Source: Dehalobacter sp. (lineage in GTDB: Bacteria; Bacillota; Desulfitobacteriia; Desulfitobacteriales; Syntrophobotulaceae). From it: a stretch of DNA of 64,000 nucleotides. Shown in pieces: positions 1-9,046 of this stretch. Made by a program: the position numbers and the translations under genes. A model generated the notes under the pieces. That model worked only from the letters and a program-made list of their open reading frames with translations. It did no database searches and had not been told where the DNA came from. Where the stretch lies: the NCBI GenBank assembly GCA_023667845.1, contig JAMPIU010000112.1, positions 89,300 through 153,299 of the forward strand, written 5' to 3'. Numbering within the stretch: the stretch's first letter is position 1; each line of letters starts with the position of its first letter.

Positions 1-166
1 AACGTCGCGCTTGGATGTGAAGATTTTGATCCGGTTCGATTAGCTCCCTGCCATAATCCGTGGCCACTGAAACATACACTTTCGCGTTACTTCGCCGCAG
101 CTCATCGATCAGCTCCCTGCCTTCTGTTGTCCCGGCAATGATCCAAAATACCGGCATCTTCATCAT
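1..166 (-). CDS. cbiJ: Precorrin-6A / cobalt-precorrin-6A reductase, 5' part only (runs off the left edge)
   Basis: Only the first 55 or so codons are present. The reading starts MMKMPVFWIIAGTTEGREL and continues with VYVSVATDYGREL. The GTTEGREL nucleotide-binding turn and the SVATDYG block are typical of the CobK/CbiJ family, which reduces the macrocycle with NAD(P)H during corrin synthesis. The start at 166 overlaps the cbiH stop in an ATGA junction, so it is translationally coupled as the last visible gene of the cobalamin operon. A second ATG at 163 is an equally possible start. The catalytic C-terminal half lies outside the window. Confidence 0.8.
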   Translation of the reverse strand, partial: MMKMPVFWIIAGTTEGRELIDELRRSNAKVYVSVATDYGRELIEPDQNLHIQARR

Positions 167-891
167 TTCTTATATCCTCTTGGTGTCACCAGTTTGTTAT
201 TGATTACTCTTGTCTGTGAATTTCCAATAATGACAGTCGTAAACATATCAACCTTCTTCTCTCTTAATTCAGTCAGGCTGGAGACAATCTCATAATTCTC
301 GCCCTCTCTGCCGATGCTGTTGACAATACCCGACGGCAGGCTGGCATTCTGGTGGCGCATCACAATATCGCAGGCCTTTTTCAAATAATCATGCCTTTTG
401 ATACTTGATGGGTTATATAGCACAATGACAAAGTCTCCCTGGGCTGCCGCTGCAAGCCTAGCTTCGATCTTTTCCCACGGCGTTAATAGATCGCTTAGGC
501 TGATAACTGCAAAGTCATGAATAAGCGGAGCACCGAGAACAGCTGCGCCGCTGCAGGCAGCTGTGATTCCTGGTATAACTTCCACCTCGAGGAAAGGATA
601 CGGCTCTGCAAGCTCCAGCACGATTCCTGCCATGCCATAGACTCCGGCATCCCCGCTCGAGACCACAGCAACCGTTGCACCTTCCAGTGCCTTTTCAACA
701 GCGGTCCTGCAGCGATCCACCTCTTTCTTCATCGGCGTAGCAATTAACTTTTTATCTGGGAACTGATCCTTGATTAAATTGATATAAAGCGTATATCCGA
801 CTAGAATATCACTGGCCTTAAGCGCTTCCCGCGCGCGGTTAGTCATTTGCTCCGGTCCGCCCGGTCCTAATCCTACGACATATATTTTCAT
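163..891 (-). CDS. cbiH: Cobalt-precorrin-3B C17-methyltransferase
   Basis: This SAM-dependent enzyme methylates C17 and contracts the ring to a corrin in the anaerobic cobalamin pathway. The 242-residue protein has the usual family length. It shows the N-terminal VGLGPGG loop, a VVSSGDAGVYGMAG block near residue 80, and VIPGITAACSGAAVLGAPL, all typical of the CbiH/CobJ tetrapyrrole methylase fold. No truncation or frameshift is seen. It follows hemA by 8 bases and overlaps cbiJ by 4 bases, so it belongs to the riboswitch-controlled operon. Cobalt-precorrin-3 methylase (CbiH) fits better than aerobic CobJ because CbiD, CbiG and the CbiMNQO cobalt transporter lie in the same operon. Confidence 0.93.
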   Translation of the reverse strand: MKIYVVGLGPGGPEQMTNRAREALKASDILVGYTLYINLIKDQFPDKKLIATPMKKEVDRCRTAVEKALEGATVAVVSSGDAGVYGMAGIVLELAEPYPFLEVEVIPGITAACSGAAVLGAPLIHDFAVISLSDLLTPWEKIEARLAAAAQGDFVIVLYNPSSIKRHDYLKKACDIVMRHQNASLPSGIVNSIGREGENYEIVSSLTELREKKVDMFTTVIIGNSQTRVINNKLVTPRGYKK

Positions 892-899
892 TACCTGTC

Positions 900-2141
900 T
901 TACCTAACTACTTTCTCTAAATTTGTAAAACATTCGTCCCACAGATCCCGATCTATGCTGTCCCTGAACCCAAACAGAACTGAACTTACTGCCTTTTCTG
1001 CCACTTGCGCCAACCTGCTTTCAAACGATGCTTTGTCTTGGTCGCTTAAATTCAGGTACGCAAGATCTTTTTGCAAATTCCGGCATATCTTTTCCGATGT
1101 TGAATTGGATATGCTTTGCAGGAGTGGCAGATAACTGCGGATTTCAAATGATTCTATAAACTTGTCAATATGTTCATCAATGATTTCATAAGCTGCTGCT
1201 AAAGCATTCTGGTTTCTGAGGTCTGCCTTCCCGAGACCCAGATTGTCCATATCCAGTAACAAAATATTTTCCATGTCCCCGACCTTTGGTTCGATATCCC
1301 TCGGTACTGCCAGATCACAAAAGATTCTCGGCCTGTGGTTCTGTGCCAGGACTGGTACTAAGGCATCAGCTTTAATCGTATAATGTGGGCTGGACGTCAC
1401 GCTTACCACCACATCCATATCGGCTAGCACAGTGTAGCGTTTTTCGTAATCCACGCCCGTACATTGTTTCGGCAATAAATAAGCCCCGTGTTTACGCTGT
1501 CTTAAGGTGATCAAAACCTCCGCCCCATAATCTGCAAGCTGCGCGGCAACAATCTTTCCCATTTCGCCGTTGCCAATGACCAGACACCGCTTTTCCCCCA
1601 AGTCAGGAAAGACCTCCTGAATCCGCTCCAGGGCTTTCGTTGCTACCGATACATCCGTCGTTGTCAGCTGGATCTGTGTTTTTACCTTTTTCGCTGAGGT
1701 TATGGCTATCTGAAAAAGTTTTTCCAGATAAAGGTCAGCAGTACCTGTCTCTCTGGCTTCTTCAATGGCTTTTTTAATTTGGGACAAAATTTGGCTTTCT
1801 CCCCAAATCTGAGACTTCAATCCGCAGGCGGTTTGAAAGAGGTGAACAAAGGCCTCACGGGACTGCCGAATAACGAATAAGTACTCATATTTATCCCTGT
1901 CTTCCTTCACAATTCGCTTCAAACCGAAGAGAATTTCTTTCAAATCAACCAGGGATCCTTCATTTTCGCTGACCCATAGCTCCGTACGGTTGCAGGTGGA
2001 TATAATCACAGCACCTTCCACACCATAATTTTTTACAGCAGCTTCCATGGCCTGTCTGCTTTGAATCGGTGTAAAGGCAAACATTTCACGTTCCTTTAAT
2101 GACGCTTTTTCATGATCGATGCCGATCATTCTAATATTCAA
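900..2141 (-). CDS. hemA: Glutamyl-tRNA reductase
   Basis: It makes glutamate-1-semialdehyde from Glu-tRNA, the first committed step of C5-pathway tetrapyrrole synthesis. The catalytic cysteine sits in STCNRTELW at residue 50, where the family has it. The NADPH site is CLVIGNGEMG near residue 190, and a helical dimerisation tail follows. I chose the TTG at 2141 because GGAGGG lies 7-8 bases upstream and the reading then begins MNIRMIGIDHEKA; an upstream in-frame ATG at 2168 would overlap cbiG more and has no matching ribosome site. Its place among cbi genes suggests a dedicated supply of precursor for corrinoid. The product is about 413 residues. Confidence 0.93.
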   Translation of the reverse strand: MNIRMIGIDHEKASLKEREMFAFTPIQSRQAMEAAVKNYGVEGAVIISTCNRTELWVSENEGSLVDLKEILFGLKRIVKEDRDKYEYLFVIRQSREAFVHLFQTACGLKSQIWGESQILSQIKKAIEEARETGTADLYLEKLFQIAITSAKKVKTQIQLTTTDVSVATKALERIQEVFPDLGEKRCLVIGNGEMGKIVAAQLADYGAEVLITLRQRKHGAYLLPKQCTGVDYEKRYTVLADMDVVVSVTSSPHYTIKADALVPVLAQNHRPRIFCDLAVPRDIEPKVGDMENILLLDMDNLGLGKADLRNQNALAAAYEIIDEHIDKFIESFEIRSYLPLLQSISNSTSEKICRNLQKDLAYLNLSDQDKASFESRLAQVAEKAVSSVLFGFRDSIDRDLWDECFTNLEKVVR

Positions 2142-3189
2142 AGCTAACCCTCCATTTCTTCTGGGCAAGAGCTATTGTTACACCATTCCCGGATACTTTT
2201 CGGCTAATCAGCCCCCCGCCTGCGCTTGCCATTACGGCAGCCCGCTCGCAGACATTGCCGACACCGGTAATACTGCTTACAAATTCCGATTCTGTATATT
2301 TGCCTGGTACGGAAAGAAGTTCATCTGAACTGAAAAAATGCAGTGGCAGATTATTTTTTGCGGCAAAATTAAGCAGACCCTTTTCTTTTGTTTTGAGGTC
2401 AATACTGGCAATGCCCGCGATGGCCTGAAAGCTGATGCTGTTCCTGCCCAACTGCTCAAGGACAAGATCCTCAATACACTGCAGCGGCGTACCTCTTCGG
2501 CAGCCAATTCCGAGATACACCGTCCGGGGAACGATATTCAGCGTTATGGGGTAGGGTTTTAATCTGTCATTTAAAGAAATACAAATGCCAATACCCATGT
2601 TGTTTTCATTCTTCTCCAATAAACGCGGCATCTCTCCTTCTATGTCCAGCTCGCTATAAAACCCGACCGGCTTTTCTGCCAATAGTCGTGCCGAAATTTC
2701 TTTCGCTGCTTTCAGATCCGAAATCCAGGCGTCATGGAAAGCTGCCCATTCATCGACCGAAAAAAGCCTGTTTATATCCGTTGCAGTCGTTATCACAGGG
2801 ATTGCGTTTAGCGCTTCGGATATCCTGTCCGCCAGCATGTTGGCGCCGCCGATGTGGCCGGAGAGGAGCGGTATAACGAACCGTCCCTTTTCGTCAATAC
2901 ACAAAACGGCCGGATCTTTCGTCTTGTCCTGAACAAAGGAGGCGATTGCCCTGACGGCAATCCCGCAAGCCCCAACAAAAATTAGCGCGTCTTTTTCTGC
3001 AAACTGTCTGCCTGTGAACCCCTTTAAATCCGGGGCAATGGGCTCTGCCATGCCGGCTGTATTGACGGTCCCGGTAAGTTTTTCCGGCTGATAGCAGGCG
3101 GTATGATTGCCTTGAGCATCCAACAGATCTTTTATTTTCAGGCTGAGAGCGACTCCATTGGCGGTAAAAGCCAGGATGCTTATCTTCAT
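2131..3189 (-). CDS. cbiG: Cobalt-precorrin-5A hydrolase
   Basis: CbiG opens the delta-lactone of cobalt-precorrin-5A and releases the C20 carbon as acetaldehyde, a step specific to the anaerobic pathway. The protein has the N-terminal domain beginning MKISILAFTANGVAL, a central block with FVGACGIAVRAIASFVQDK and LLSGHIGGANMLA, and the C-terminal domain with LGIGCRRGTPLQCIEDLV and SVPGKYTESEFVSSITGVGNVCE. The start at 3189 has GAGGG six bases upstream and overlaps the cbiF stop (ATGA). It overlaps the hemA start by 11 bases. Length (352 residues) is normal. Confidence 0.93.
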   Translation of the reverse strand: MKISILAFTANGVALSLKIKDLLDAQGNHTACYQPEKLTGTVNTAGMAEPIAPDLKGFTGRQFAEKDALIFVGACGIAVRAIASFVQDKTKDPAVLCIDEKGRFVIPLLSGHIGGANMLADRISEALNAIPVITTATDINRLFSVDEWAAFHDAWISDLKAAKEISARLLAEKPVGFYSELDIEGEMPRLLEKNENNMGIGICISLNDRLKPYPITLNIVPRTVYLGIGCRRGTPLQCIEDLVLEQLGRNSISFQAIAGIASIDLKTKEKGLLNFAAKNNLPLHFFSSDELLSVPGKYTESEFVSSITGVGNVCERAAVMASAGGGLISRKVSGNGVTIALAQKKWRVSFEY

Positions 3190-3971
3190 TTCAAACCCTC
3201 GGTCCAAGAAGACAGTAGATCGTTTCCTTCCCGGAATTCATGCGTAAATGCCGGATCGTAAAGTTTAGATCTTTCGAAGTTGTTTCCCAAAAATCTGCCC
3301 ACTAGAATCAAGGCCGTTTTGGTGATATTGTTCTCTTTAGCTGTTCTCGCCAATGTCCCTACCGTACAGTGGAACTGCTTCTCATCCGGCCAGGTTGCCT
3401 TATAAACGATCGCTGCCGGAGTGTCAGCGGCGTAACCGCCCTCCATAAGCTTGGTACTTAAGTTTTCCAGCATCCCTGTACTTAAGAAAATTGCCATGGT
3501 TGCCTGGTGCGACGCCAGGAGAGCAATGTCTTCCTTAGGCGGTACCGGGGTCCTTCCTTCCATGCGGGTGATAATTACAGTTTGGCTGATATCCGGCAAT
3601 GTATACTCCTTCTTCAAGGAAGCAGCGGCTCCGAAAAATGAGCTGACTCCAGGTACGACTTCGTAATACAGGCCCTCGGCATCAAGCAGATCCATCTGCT
3701 CACGGATCGCTCCGTAAATACTTGGATCGCCGGTATGCAGACGCACGACCAGTTTACCTGCCCGGGTGGCAGGAACCATCACGGCAAGCACCTCTTCCAG
3801 TGTCATCCCGGCACTATCGTAAACAGCGCATTCCTTCTTCGTAACATTCAATAGCTCCGGGTTGACCAGCGAGCCTGCATAAATCACAACATCGGCCTGT
3901 TCCAAAAGCGTCTTTCCGCGAACCGTGATTAAATCTACCGCGCCCGGACCAGCCCCAATAAAATAAATCAT
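3186..3971 (-). CDS. cbiF: Cobalt-precorrin-4 C11-methyltransferase
   Basis: It adds the C11 methyl group from SAM. The reading from 3971 begins MIYFIGAGPGAVDLITVRG, the standard CbiF/CobM start, and shows VVRLHTGDPSIYGAI and VVPGVSSFFGAAASL. The start is supported by an AGGAGA site 7-8 bases upstream; the longer reading to 4076 adds 35 unrelated residues inside cbiL. Both ends overlap neighbours by 4 bases (cbiL upstream, cbiG downstream). The product is 261 residues, close to family length. Confidence 0.93.
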   Translation of the reverse strand: MIYFIGAGPGAVDLITVRGKTLLEQADVVIYAGSLVNPELLNVTKKECAVYDSAGMTLEEVLAVMVPATRAGKLVVRLHTGDPSIYGAIREQMDLLDAEGLYYEVVPGVSSFFGAAASLKKEYTLPDISQTVIITRMEGRTPVPPKEDIALLASHQATMAIFLSTGMLENLSTKLMEGGYAADTPAAIVYKATWPDEKQFHCTVGTLARTAKENNITKTALILVGRFLGNNFERSKLYDPAFTHEFREGNDLLSSWTEGLK

Positions 3972-4669
3972 CTGACAATCTCCTTTTCTTTCACAATGAT
4001 CGTGGAAAAATAGCTCGCTTTCCCCTCGGCTGCACCGATATCCTTTAAAACCCTCTCCGACGGCATCCCGCAGCATTCCACCATCTGGGTATGCTTAACC
4101 AGATCTTTGCTTATAAGCTCTTCCTTAACCTTGCCAAATTCCCTTCCTGACTTCATCAGCACCTTGGTTCCGCTCCAGTCCAGGTAATCAAAGGATCCTT
4201 CATAGGATGCGGGGATAATGTGCAGCGGCTGGGCACCCTCGCAGAGAGGCACATTGAGCCTTGCTGCTACAGCACAGAAGGAGGGGACCCCTGGAATCAG
4301 CCGGGCATCATAGCCTGCTTCCAAAACCCGGTTATGCAGATAAATGTATGTGGAATAGATCGACGGATCCCCCAGCGTAAGAAAAGCCACAGATTTGTTT
4401 TGTTTGAGCTGGTCGATGATCTGTTCAGCTGCTTCCTGATGGCTTTGCTCCAGCATTTGGGCATCCCGTGTCATCGGCATGTAAAGTTCCAGTATTTCTT
4501 TTGTGGAGAGGTCTACAGCCTGTTTTGCAATATTCCAGGCGGTCATTTCTTTTTCATCCGTCCGCGGAACAGCAATAAGATCTGCCTCGCTGATGATTCG
4601 GACGGCCTTTAAGGTCATCAGTTCAAAGTCTCCCGGACCTACGCCTATTCCATATAATGCTGCTTTCAT
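3968..4669 (-). CDS. cbiL: Cobalt-precorrin-2 C20-methyltransferase
   Basis: This is the first methylation of the dedicated corrin branch, at C20. The 233-residue protein opens MKAALYGIGVGPGDFELMTLKAVRII and carries VAFLTLGDPSIYSTYIYL and LIPGVPSFCAVAARLN, which mark CbiL/CobI within the tetrapyrrole methylases. The start overlaps the cbiD stop in an ATGA junction and the stop overlaps cbiF the same way, so the run cbiD-cbiL-cbiF-cbiG is coupled throughout. Confidence 0.93.
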   Translation of the reverse strand: MKAALYGIGVGPGDFELMTLKAVRIISEADLIAVPRTDEKEMTAWNIAKQAVDLSTKEILELYMPMTRDAQMLEQSHQEAAEQIIDQLKQNKSVAFLTLGDPSIYSTYIYLHNRVLEAGYDARLIPGVPSFCAVAARLNVPLCEGAQPLHIIPASYEGSFDYLDWSGTKVLMKSGREFGKVKEELISKDLVKHTQMVECCGMPSERVLKDIGAAEGKASYFSTIIVKEKEIVR

Positions 4670-5862
4670 GATGGCTTCATCCTTTTTATTTTATTGACTA
4701 TTTCATCCGCCTGCGGTGTTTTGCCCAGGATACCCTGTTCATTGGAATACAGGATCACACCGGCTTTCACCTTATTCTGCAGACGGTAATTCACATATTC
4801 ATCAATTTTTAACATGATGGACTCAAATACCTGGCTTCTAAGCCCGTGCCGGTCTAATACCGTAACGGCCTGCGGTGCTGTCAGGCTGGCCATAATTTCT
4901 TTGACTGTCTCCTTCCCGGCGCCGTGTAAGGCAGCATGTACGGCGATAACTTCCATGCGGCAGTCCGCATAGCGGGAGTGGGTATTCATAATGCCCGCTG
5001 CCAGCTTGACCAATTTTCCGGCATGTCCGATCAGCAGCAGGCCGTCAAAGCCCAATTCCACGGTAAAATCCAGCATTTCACCGATATAATTACTGCAATG
5101 GATCAGAGAACTCTCCAGTCCCAGCGTGCTGCGGACAAAAGTCTCACCGTAATTTCCAGGGCAGACCAGCAGATCTCTGCAGCCCTTTTCTTTCTGCTGA
5201 TTCATCTCCAGTCGAATCGTATCGATCAGGGCCTTTTCGCTCATCGGCTCGACAATCCCTATTGTTCCCAGAATAGAGATTCCGCCAACAATGCCCAGCC
5301 GTGGATTGAAGGTTTTCCTGGCAATGGCCTCCCCTTCCGGAACTGATATCGTAATTTCCAGGCCTCCCTCATATCCGTACTCGGCACAGACTTTCGCCAC
5401 CTCCGCCATAATCATGCTTCTGGGAACAGGATTGATGGCCGGTTCTCCTATAGAACAGGCAAGCCCGGGCTTAGTGATTCTGCCGACGCCCTGGCCGCCA
5501 TCGACCTGAATATTATTATGGTTCGCTCTGGCGACCGTCGCAAAAATAAGGATGCCGTTGGTCACGTCCGGATCATCGCCGCTGTCCTTTTTTACAGCAC
5601 ACGTCACCTGGTTCATGTCTCTCCGAACTTCCAGCACCTGCATCGCAACCGGTATTCCCTTCGGTGTCGCAATGGCTATTTCTGTACACAGGTCTCCTGA
5701 GAGCAGCATTACCGCCCCAGCCTTGGCAGCCGCCGCCGCACAGGATCCCGTAGTAAAGCCGCATCTCAGTCTCTTATTCTGTTTGATGACAAAGAGTTCA
5801 CCGGATTGACTGTTTTGTGGACTGTTTTGTTCATCGTTTAGATGGTGGATGTCATGATTCAT
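4666..5862 (-). CDS. cbiD: Cobalt-precorrin-5B C1-methyltransferase
   Basis: CbiD methylates C1 and is a marker of the anaerobic route. The 398-residue protein has the signature LRCGFTTGSCAAAAAKAG near residue 33, then DDPDVTNGILIFA, GGQGVGRITKPGL and VCPGNYGETF. The first 30 or so residues are polar and poorly conserved, so the exact start is less sure; the ATG at 5862 has AGGA about 11 bases upstream. It follows cbiO by about 20 bases and overlaps cbiL, linking cobalt uptake to ring synthesis in one transcript. Confidence 0.93.
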   Translation of the reverse strand: MNHDIHHLNDEQNSPQNSQSGELFVIKQNKRLRCGFTTGSCAAAAAKAGAVMLLSGDLCTEIAIATPKGIPVAMQVLEVRRDMNQVTCAVKKDSGDDPDVTNGILIFATVARANHNNIQVDGGQGVGRITKPGLACSIGEPAINPVPRSMIMAEVAKVCAEYGYEGGLEITISVPEGEAIARKTFNPRLGIVGGISILGTIGIVEPMSEKALIDTIRLEMNQQKEKGCRDLLVCPGNYGETFVRSTLGLESSLIHCSNYIGEMLDFTVELGFDGLLLIGHAGKLVKLAAGIMNTHSRYADCRMEVIAVHAALHGAGKETVKEIMASLTAPQAVTVLDRHGLRSQVFESIMLKIDEYVNYRLQNKVKAGVILYSNEQGILGKTPQADEIVNKIKRMKPS

Positions 5863-5881
5863 TATTTTTATATTCCTTCAA

Positions 5882-6760
5882 TCAGTTTGTATCTTTCCAG
5901 TTAATTAAAGCTTTTCTGGCCTCAGATATGGTATTGGCAGGCTGGGCAAATTCAAAGCCGTCTTTATCATGCAAAATCTCCATAAGATGCCCAATTCTTG
6001 GGAGTCTGAGATTAATCCTTCTGATTTCCTCCGGATGCGAAAACACTTCCTGAGGCGTACCTTCCATTACAAGCCTGCCGTCATCGACGACATACGCATA
6101 ATCACAGTAAAGTGGTACGATATCGATGTCGTGCGTTGAGATCACGACGGACAAATTCAGCTCAATTTGCAGTTTTCTGAGCAGCTTCATTAGCTCACTG
6201 ACTCCAAGTGGGTCAAGCCCTGCGGTCGGTTCATCCAGAATAAGCACTTCCGGCTCCATCACCAGAACGCCGGCAATGGCTGCACGTTTTTTCTGGCCAA
6301 AACTGAGGCTGTGTGTGGGCTTTTCTTTCAGGTGGGATATCCCGGTTCTCTTCATGGCTAGATCCACCCTTCTGCGGACTTCCTCCTCAGGCAGCTTTAG
6401 ATTCATCGCGCCAAAGGAGATATCCTGATAGACACTGGCTGAAAACAACTGCTTGTCCGGATCCTGAAAAACAATGCCAACAGATTTTCGAAGCTGTTTG
6501 AGACCTTTTACTGAATAATCCAGCGGCAGGCCCTTGAATAGAACTTCGCCGCCTGAAGGCTTATTGATGCCGTTAAAGGAAAGCAGCAACGTTGATTTTC
6601 CAGCACCGTTGCTTCCGAGGACTGCCGTCGTTTTCCCCTGTTTAATCCCGAGTGACAGGGCCTTTAAGGCCTGGGTTCCATCACTGTAGATGTAGTAGAG
6701 ATTTCTGACTTCCAAGATATTTTTAGCCTCCACGTTTTCAATCAAGCCATTTTCGGCCAT
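5882..6760 (-). CDS. cbiO: Cobalt ECF transporter ATPase
   Basis: This is the ATP-binding subunit that drives CbiMNQ cobalt uptake at the membrane. It has Walker A GSNGAGKSTL (residues 49-58), the Q-loop FQDPDKQLFS, the signature LSFGQKKRAAIAG, Walker B VLILDEPTAGLDP and the switch histidine in STHDIDIV. At 292 residues it is of normal size with a short extra C-terminal tail. Start and cbiQ stop share one base (TAATG). Confidence 0.94.
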   Translation of the reverse strand: MAENGLIENVEAKNILEVRNLYYIYSDGTQALKALSLGIKQGKTTAVLGSNGAGKSTLLLSFNGINKPSGGEVLFKGLPLDYSVKGLKQLRKSVGIVFQDPDKQLFSASVYQDISFGAMNLKLPEEEVRRRVDLAMKRTGISHLKEKPTHSLSFGQKKRAAIAGVLVMEPEVLILDEPTAGLDPLGVSELMKLLRKLQIELNLSVVISTHDIDIVPLYCDYAYVVDDGRLVMEGTPQEVFSHPEEIRRINLRLPRIGHLMEILHDKDGFEFAQPANTISEARKALINWKDTN

Positions 6761-7551
6761 TATAGCAAGCCCCCTGTCAATTGTTTGGAAAACAGCGCAA
6801 CTGCAATCAGGAATAGGTTAATCAGCACAATCGGAATATATTCTGTCCAATGAGTCTCCGCCTGCTCATGGATCACACTGAGCTCACCATCATATCCCCT
6901 GGCTTCAAGCGCAATATACAGTTCATCCGCCCTTTGATAAGACCGGATAAAAAGTGACGAAGCCAGAGCCGCCAGTGAACGGTATCCGGAAGAAAGCCCC
7001 GCATAGCCCAAGCGGGAATTCTGCGCCGTAAACATGGTGTCTGCCGTTTCCAAAAATACAAAGATAAACCGGTAGATCAGTCCCATCAATTCAACCATCA
7101 GTCTTGGAACTTTAAGCTTCCGAAGAACTGCCAGCAGGTCTACCATCGGTGTACTCAGCGATAAATAATACAGACAGGAAACCGCGCCAAGCGCTTTAAA
7201 AAACAGATTTGCCGCACTTAGAATACCGGACTGCGACACCCCGATATACATGCCAAATGCATATACAGAGAATACAAAAACATCTTTGTCCCCTGAAACA
7301 TTGACCGCAATGGTTAAAACGCCGATCACTAAAAAGGAAAGCGGGACAAGCATCAGTCTAATAAAAATTCCAACAGGGGTACCGCCTTTGCAAACGGTAT
7401 ACCAACCCATTATCAGGAGCGTCAAAATTGACACCGCAACGGATTCAGCCCAGAGACAGACCCCCAAAACCAGAATGGCTAAGACTAGCTTTTTCAATGG
7501 ATTTGTTTGTTTAAGCTTGGATAAATAAGCGTATTTATCGATGTAAATCAT
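6760..7551 (-). CDS. cbiQ: Cobalt ECF transporter T component
   Basis: This is the integral membrane coupling subunit of the cobalt importer. Its 263 residues hold several hydrophobic segments (about 22-60, 68-100, 240-260) and the coupling motif region ADELYIALEARGYDGE near residue 215, which contains the conserved A-R-G of the T component that contacts CbiO. Its start lies inside the last 17 bases of cbiN, and its end overlaps cbiO by one base. Confidence 0.92.
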   Translation of the reverse strand: MIYIDKYAYLSKLKQTNPLKKLVLAILVLGVCLWAESVAVSILTLLIMGWYTVCKGGTPVGIFIRLMLVPLSFLVIGVLTIAVNVSGDKDVFVFSVYAFGMYIGVSQSGILSAANLFFKALGAVSCLYYLSLSTPMVDLLAVLRKLKVPRLMVELMGLIYRFIFVFLETADTMFTAQNSRLGYAGLSSGYRSLAALASSLFIRSYQRADELYIALEARGYDGELSVIHEQAETHWTEYIPIVLINLFLIAVALFSKQLTGGLL

Positions 7552-7876
7552 TGTTTACCGGTTCTTCCTTTTTCTTACGACCCCGCAGATAACCTAACCC
7601 GTAGCCCAAAACACCTGCTCCGACAGCTGCCTGAAGCGCAAACAACAAGCTTTCAATTTCTCCGCTGGGCGGCTCCCAAATCGGTGAGAACCAGGCCTGG
7701 TAATTCCCGTTAAGTTCTGTTATAGCTTGTTCAGCTTGGCTGTCAGCTCCAGCAAATTCCGCATTTTTTTGCACAATGAGGGGTACAACAGCAAGCGCTA
7801 TGACAATCGTAATTAAAATAATATTTGTGATGATAACCCGATTTTTATTCTTCGGTTTCATCGTTTCTACAGACAT
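7535..7876 (-). CDS. cbiN: Cobalt transport accessory protein CbiN
   Basis: CbiN is the small membrane partner that lets CbiM take up cobalt. The 113-residue protein has an N-terminal membrane helix (IIITNIILITIVIALAVVPL), a periplasm-facing loop that includes FAGADSQAEQAI and WFSPIWEPPSGEIESLLFALQAA, and a second helix (GAGVLGYGLGYL) before a lysine-rich end. The GADSQAE and PPSGEIESLLF blocks are typical of the family. It sits 2 bases after cbiM. Confidence 0.92.
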   Translation of the reverse strand: MSVETMKPKNKNRVIITNIILITIVIALAVVPLIVQKNAEFAGADSQAEQAITELNGNYQAWFSPIWEPPSGEIESLLFALQAAVGAGVLGYGLGYLRGRKKKEEPVNNDLHR

Positions 7877-7878
7877 TT

Positions 7879-8619
7879 TCAGACCCCCTTTGAAAGTATT
7901 TTTAAGTCTTTAAGCTCATCCCCGGCATAGGATGAAATCGCCTTAAATATCAGCACTGTCAAAATACCTTCACTGATCGCCAATGGTACTTGCGTTAAGG
8001 CAAAAATACCCAAAAACTTGGTAAGTGACGCCATAACGCCGCCTGTTTCAGCAGGAAACGCCAGTGCAAGCTGCACCGATGTCGTAACGTAAGTCAATAA
8101 ATTCCCAAGTGCGGCAGCGAGAAACACAGCAAGCCACTGCGGTCCATTTGCTTTCTTCACAATTTTGTATGTAGCAAAAGCTACCAGCGGCCCCACAATG
8201 CCCATCGAAAAAGTATTTGCCCCCAACGTTGTCAATCCGCCATGCGCCAGTAAGACAGCCTGAAACAGCAGTATGATCAAACCAATTACGGCCATTGCGG
8301 TTGGTCCGAACAAGATAGCGCCAAGGCCAACCCCTGTAGGATGTGAACTGCTTCCTGTAACGGAAGGAATCTTCAGGGAAGACAAAACAAAAGCAAAGGC
8401 GCCTGCCATCGCCAAAAGCATTAATGTTTTGGGATGCTCTCCAACAGTTCTTCTGATAGAAAAAAAACCTGCCAGAACAAAAGGTATTGCCAAAGCACCC
8501 CAGGTAATACACCAACCCGCAGGAAGGAAGCCCTCCATGATATGCATGGCATATGTCTGCTGGGGCAAGAACATAAACATAAGTACGAGACCCATTATCC
8601 AAATCTTTTTATTTATCAT
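7879..8619 (-). CDS. cbiM: Cobalt ECF transporter substrate-binding component
   Basis: CbiM binds Co(II) for import. After a cleavable signal-like segment ending LPQQTYA, the mature protein would begin MHIMEGFLP, the conserved metal-binding N-terminus with its essential histidine at mature position 2. Several membrane helices follow, with the [15 protein letters not shown] block in between. The ATG at 8619 is chosen over the TTG at 8625 because GGAG then sits at a good distance. It is the first gene after the cobalamin riboswitch and heads the operon. Confidence 0.94.
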   Translation of the reverse strand: MINKKIWIMGLVLMFMFLPQQTYAMHIMEGFLPAGWCITWGALAIPFVLAGFFSIRRTVGEHPKTLMLLAMAGAFAFVLSSLKIPSVTGSSSHPTGVGLGAILFGPTAMAVIGLIILLFQAVLLAHGGLTTLGANTFSMGIVGPLVAFATYKIVKKANGPQWLAVFLAAALGNLLTYVTTSVQLALAFPAETGGVMASLTKFLGIFALTQVPLAISEGILTVLIFKAISSYAGDELKDLKILSKGV

Positions 8620-8649
8620 CGTCAAACTCTCCTATATAAGATATGAAAC

Positions 8650-8680
8650 AAAAAACCTCTCAACATCTTACGTCGAGAGG
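8650..8680 (-). terminator. Intrinsic terminator of the cobalamin riboswitch
   Basis: On the minus strand CCTCTC pairs with GAGAGG around a 13-base loop region containing extra AC/GT pairs, and is followed by a run of T. It lies between the aptamer and cbiM, where the expression platform is expected, so B12 binding probably stops transcription here. Confidence 0.8.
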
Positions 8681-8763
8681 CTCATATGCTAGGAAGTTTT
8701 CCTCGGTAGTCTTGCACATAACATCCCCCTCTCTATCACTCGTAGAGTATATGGTGAGACACT

Positions 8764-8934
8764 AAAACAGGTAGGTCTTCTGGCTTAAGCATCATCGATC
8801 TTCAGACCTTCCCAGTTTCCCAGTGGTATACCTGAAGAACTCCACTTTCACAGCGGCGTGACCGCGCGGGCTTCTACCCGACTTTCCTTATTCATTGAAT
8901 GGTACGCTTATCAGCTTCATTCAACACCTGTTCT
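8764..8934 (-). promoter_or_regulatory. Cobalamin (B12) riboswitch
   Basis: Read on the minus strand, this leader has the closing stem AACAGGT/ACCTGTT (8926-8932 with 8766-8772). It also has AGCCCGCGCGGTCACGCCGCTGTGA-like core pieces (8841-8870 region), the B12-box block CCACTGGGAAACTGGGAAGG around 8808-8828, and the AAGCCAGAAGACCTACC 3' end. These match the cobalamin aptamer class. It stands upstream of cbiM with an intrinsic terminator between, so the whole operon is predicted to be shut down by adenosylcobalamin. Confidence 0.92.
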
Positions 8935-9046
8935 GTCTATTCAGTTTTAATCCTGATTCATTATATCGCTCTTTCGACAAGGAATCAATATTATTTTTAC
9001 TTTAGCCTTGAACATATTAATTGAAGTATCTTTACCTCCATCAGTT

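Noticed and set aside
4220..4612. A 130-codon plus-strand reading opposite cbiL
   Set aside because: It is antisense to a clear gene in a tightly coupled operon and shows no domain.
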